The notes under the pieces are model-generated. The model ran no database searches. It worked only from the letters and a program-made list of their open reading frames with translations, and was not told the DNA's origin. The translations under genes and the position numbers were made by a program. This document shows positions 6,591-8,796 of a stretch of 8,796 bases of DNA, one piece after another. This DNA comes from Zoogloeaceae bacterium (GTDB lineage: Bacteria > Pseudomonadota > Gammaproteobacteria > Burkholderiales > Rhodocyclaceae), in the NCBI GenBank assembly GCA_031290955.1, contig JAISLJ010000150.1:1-8796 (forward strand). Direction: 5' to 3'. Position 1 is the first letter of the stretch. Every line of letters starts with the position of its first letter.

Positions 6591-7223
6591 ATGCCCGATT
6601 TCAATGTGATTTTCCTTGACAAGAGCTTTCTGGCGCTGGAGAAGCCCGCTGGCCTGCTTTCCGTGCCCGGGCGCGGCGCGGAGAAGCAGGATTCGCTGGC
6701 AGCGCGGGTGATGGCGGTATTCCCCGAGGCCCGCGTCGTCCATCGTCTTGACATGGCAACCTCCGGCCTCATACTGATGGCGCGGGGCAAGGAGGCGCAG
6801 CGCGTCCTGAACCAACAATTCGCCGAACGGCAGGTCGGGAAGACCTACGAAGCCCTGGTGGAAGGGGAACTCTCCGTCGCCAACGGCATCGTCGATTGGC
6901 CGTTGCTCTGCGATTGGCCGCGACGCCCGCGCCAGATCGTCAGCTTCGCGTATGGCAAGCCCGCGCGCACGGAATACCAGCGCCTGGAATACGATGCCGC
7001 CCGCAATCGGAGCCGGGTGCGCCTGTTTCCCCATACGGGACGCTCGCACCAGTTGCGGGTGCACATGCAGGCGATTGGTCATCCCATCCTTGGCGATGAA
7101 TTCTACGCAACCCCCACCGGCTTCGCCGCCGCGCCCCGCCTTCTGCTCCACGCCGCATCGCTGGCCTTCTTCCATCCGGAGCGCGGCGAAAGACTCATCC
7201 TGACCTCGCTCGTGCCGTTCTGA
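6591..7223 (+). CDS. rluA: Dual-specificity rRNA/tRNA pseudouridine synthase RluA
   Basis: The product is 210 aa, against 219 for E. coli RluA, which makes pseudouridine at 23S rRNA position 746 and tRNA position 32. Visible matches: ALEKPAGLLSVPGRG (15-29), the catalytic VVHRLDMATSGL (49-60) with Asp54, FAERQVGKTYEALVEG, LLCDWPRRPRQ (about 105-115), GKPARTEYQRLEY, the substrate-binding PHTGRSHQLRVHMQAIGHPILGDEFYA region, and APRLLLHAASLAF. The LSVPGRG and CDWPxRPxQ blocks favour RluA over RluC/RluD, and there is no N-terminal S4 domain, also as in RluA. The ATG at 6591 gives the family length; the frame stays open for 172 codons upstream, but that stretch runs through the spacer and antisense to truB and has no RluA-like content. 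Exact target sites in this organism are inferred. Confidence 0.92.
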   Translation: MPDFNVIFLDKSFLALEKPAGLLSVPGRGAEKQDSLAARVMAVFPEARVVHRLDMATSGLILMARGKEAQRVLNQQFAERQVGKTYEALVEGELSVANGIVDWPLLCDWPRRPRQIVSFAYGKPARTEYQRLEYDAARNRSRVRLFPHTGRSHQLRVHMQAIGHPILGDEFYATPTGFAAAPRLLLHAASLAFFHPERGERLILTSLVPF

Positions 7224-7226
7224 ATC

Positions 7227-7255
7227 GTGTCGTCACGAGAAGCCTGGCGTACAAT
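7227..7255 (+). promoter_or_regulatory. Weak candidate promoter for the RCC1-repeat gene
   Basis: TACAAT (7250-7255) fits a -10 element in GGCGTACAATCACGC. At 17-bp spacing the -35 position reads GTGTCG (7227-7232), a poor match. The site lies about 95 bp upstream of the next start codon, just past the rluA stop, and would allow the RCC1-repeat gene to be transcribed separately. Bases 7256-7336 show nothing else recognisable. Confidence 0.25.
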
Positions 7256-7348
7256 CACGCCATATTGCAGCAAGCCATCCGCCCATTGATTGCCGGTTGG
7301 CGCTCTCGCATCACGGCCTGCCGTCATTTACCCACCAAGGAGAGATAA

Positions 7349-8701
7349 ATGCCGTTAGATCAAACTTCGCAAGGTGCGACAAGAAATTCGCGCAAATTGG
7401 TCGCAGCGATTCTAGCCGCCGTTTTAGTCGTCGTTTTATCCATCGCCGCGTTCACAATGAGCCGTGAAAGCGGCGCAAACGCAAATGTTTCCAAGTACCA
7501 GAGCGCCACCAATCCTGGCGAAAATCAACGTCCCGTTATCGCAACTCCATCTTCGCCGCCGCCATCGTCCGCCGTCATTCCGAACGAAAATCGGCGTCCC
7601 GCCATCGCCGTCGGACAATATCATTCCCTGGCGCTTGACAAGAACGGCAAGGTTTACGCGACGGGCGACAACAGCTATGGTCAGCTTGGCCTGGGCAATA
7701 GCAGGCATGCGCGCATGGTTTTCACGCCCGTTTCATCATTGGGCAACAAGAAAATCGTCGCAATCGCGGCGGGCGATTTTCACTCGCTGGCGCTGGATGA
7801 TCTAGGCAGGCTCTACGCGACAGGATTCAACCGCGACGGTCAGCTGGGTTTGGGCAATCACGGAATCGAAACCAACCGCGAAAACTTCACGCTTGTCTCG
7901 TCGCTAAAAGATAAAAAAATCGTCATGATAGAGGCGGGCAAGAACGACTCGTTTGCCATTGATAGCGAAGGCAAACTTTACGCAGTAGGCGACAACGAAC
8001 ACGGACAGCTCGGTATGGGCAAGTATGATCGCGAAGATCGCGATGTCTTCACGTTTGTTGCATCGCTTGAAGGCAAGAAAATCGTCGCGATCTCGACGAG
8101 TTATATTCATTCGCTGGCGCTTGACGACAGCGGCAAGGTTTACGCGGCGGGGGTGGTTGGAGACAACGAGCATGGTTTGGGCGATCCGCTCTACCAGAGG
8201 GAAGTTATGAGCTTACCCTATTTTTCCTTTACGCCCGTTTCCACATTGAACGACAATACAATTGTCGCCGTCAAGGCGGGTTACAATTACTCGTTGGCGC
8301 TGGAGAAAAGCGGCAAAATTTACGCGGCGGGCGGCAACGAATACGGATATCCCGGCGCGGGTGATGGTAATCTCGTCGATTTTACGCTTGTCGCCGATTT
8401 GAGCGATAAAAAAATCGTCGCGATCACAATGGAGAATCTTTCCACGCCTATCGTGCTTGACAGCAAGGGCAAACTGTACGCCGCAAGCGTTGACGCGCAA
8501 AAACAACTGGAATCAGGCGATGTCATCAAGCATATTGAATTCACGCCTGTCTCAGCATTGGTCAATAAAAGAATCGTCGCAGTCGCGGCGGGCGAAATCC
8601 ATTCGCTGGCGCTGGATAAAAACGGCAAGATTTACGCGAAAGGCCGCGATGATTGGGGCCAGTTGGGATTTGGCGACATTATTAACCCGGCAATCAAATA
8701 G
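7349..8701 (+). CDS. Membrane-anchored RCC1-repeat protein, last repeat cut short
   Basis: A 450-aa protein. Start ATG 7349 follows a strong AAGGAGAG site (7337-7344). Layout: short cytoplasmic tail with basic residues, one hydrophobic helix (about 17-37, VAAILAAVLVVVLSIAAF) acting as signal anchor, a Pro/Ser-rich linker (about 55-85), then seven RCC1-type repeats at 86-136, 137-191, 192-245, 246-305, 306-356, 357-409 and 410-450. Each repeat follows the pattern VAIAAGxxHSLALDxxGKxYAxGxNxxGQLGxG, then FTPVSSLxxKKI. Such repeats form a beta-propeller, here predicted to be displayed outside the cytoplasmic membrane. Repeats 4-6 are degenerate in the GQLGLG part. Repeat 7 stops at GQLGFGDIINPAIK, without the final strand, so the C-terminus may have been lost. 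Third codon positions are more AT-rich than in neighbouring genes, suggesting transfer. Bacterial RCC1 proteins have varied or unknown roles; no partner or function can be named here. Confidence 0.85.
   Translation: MPLDQTSQGATRNSRKLVAAILAAVLVVVLSIAAFTMSRESGANANVSKYQSATNPGENQRPVIATPSSPPPSSAVIPNENRRPAIAVGQYHSLALDKNGKVYATGDNSYGQLGLGNSRHARMVFTPVSSLGNKKIVAIAAGDFHSLALDDLGRLYATGFNRDGQLGLGNHGIETNRENFTLVSSLKDKKIVMIEAGKNDSFAIDSEGKLYAVGDNEHGQLGMGKYDREDRDVFTFVASLEGKKIVAISTSYIHSLALDDSGKVYAAGVVGDNEHGLGDPLYQREVMSLPYFSFTPVSTLNDNTIVAVKAGYNYSLALEKSGKIYAAGGNEYGYPGAGDGNLVDFTLVADLSDKKIVAITMENLSTPIVLDSKGKLYAASVDAQKQLESGDVIKHIEFTPVSALVNKRIVAVAAGEIHSLALDKNGKIYAKGRDDWGQLGFGDIINPAIK
7604..8698 (+). repeat. Internal tandem coding repeats (RCC1 units, about 150-180 bp)
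   Basis: Seven tandem units of 123-180 bp encode the RCC1 repeats. The best conserved DNA segment, around TCGCTGGCGCT followed by a variable stretch and GGCAAGRTTTACGCG, recurs at about 7626, 7783, 8109, 8292 and 8608. The near-identical DNA of units 1, 2, 4 and 7 suggests fairly recent duplication or conversion among units, while units 3, 5 and 6 have drifted. Confidence 0.7.
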
Positions 8702-8702
8702 A

Positions 8703-8796
8703 TTATATAGAAGCATACATGATGTTAGGGTTTTTGAAGTAGCGGATGACGCGCTCTGGAATCTTGCGTAGCGATTCCATGAACGTTTCAGCTTTG
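8703..8796 (-). CDS. C-terminal end of a minus-strand gene, possibly a transposase (partial)
   Basis: The minus strand is open from the right edge to a TAA at 8703-8705, giving 30 residues: KAETFMESLRKIPERVIRYF then KNPNIMYASI. The stretch is amphipathic and basic, protein-like, and lies one base beyond the TAG of the RCC1-repeat gene (8699-8701). The ending (arginine-rich helix, then YFKNPxxxYA) reminds me of the C-terminus of some IS630-type transposases, but 30 residues are too few to be sure. If it is a mobile element, its insertion would explain the shortened last RCC1 repeat. The alternative is an ordinary convergent gene. Confidence 0.45.
   Translation of the reverse strand, partial: KAETFMESLRKIPERVIRYFKNPNIMYASI

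Noticed and set aside
6306..7175. 289-codon minus-strand open frame
   Set aside because: Antisense to rluA and the spacer; no recognisable protein features.
7225..7238. Small hairpin TCGTG-TCGT-CACGA after rluA
   Set aside because: Only five base pairs and no T-run, so not supported as a terminator.
7604..8698. Regular spacing of similar DNA segments that might suggest a CRISPR or satellite array
   Set aside because: The period follows the RCC1 protein repeat in one long open frame, and units are far longer than CRISPR repeats.

Overview
The window looks like chromosomal DNA of a GC-rich Gram-negative proteobacterium, most likely a betaproteobacterium. This is inferred from protein resemblance and from the divergent pmbA / darP(yjgA) pair, an arrangement common in that class. 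No rRNA or tRNA gene and no CRISPR array was seen.

Left part (1-1388): degraded or error-containing accessory DNA. Bases 1-256 carry short protein-like stretches scattered over three frames (probable remnant of a multiply frameshifted gene). Bases 257-520 hold diverged REP-like repeats. On the minus strand follows a secreted TPR-repeat protein whose signal peptide and body lie in different frames (521-1346). The concentration of indels here could be true decay or read error.

Core part (1389-5182): pmbA/tldE (minus) diverges from a plus-strand run darP(yjgA) - lgt1 - lgt2 with overlapping ends. The two lgt genes are a tandem pair encoding prolipoprotein diacylglyceryl transferase. Both keep the main catalytic residues, but lgt1 carries about 66 extra residues predicted to form two additional membrane helices, and each copy departs from the family at a different conserved position. 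This pair is the most unusual feature of the window.

Between lgt2 and truB (5183-5415) lies the C-terminal stub of an IS5-family transposase, split by an 89-bp MITE-like element with 20-bp imperfect inverted repeats and a 4-bp target duplication (TCAA). Removing the element and one TCAA restores the transposase reading frame exactly.

Right part (5416-8796): truB (minus) and rluA (plus), two pseudouridine synthases for tRNA/rRNA modification, diverge from a 263-bp spacer. Next is a membrane-anchored protein with seven RCC1-type repeats, more AT-rich than its neighbours, whose last repeat is cut short one base before the stop codon of a minus-strand gene that enters from the right edge and may belong to a mobile element. 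The housekeeping genes (darP in 50S assembly, truB and rluA in RNA modification, pmbA in peptide maturation, lgt in lipoprotein maturation) appear to be an ordinary conserved backbone with mobile and accessory DNA at its junctions.
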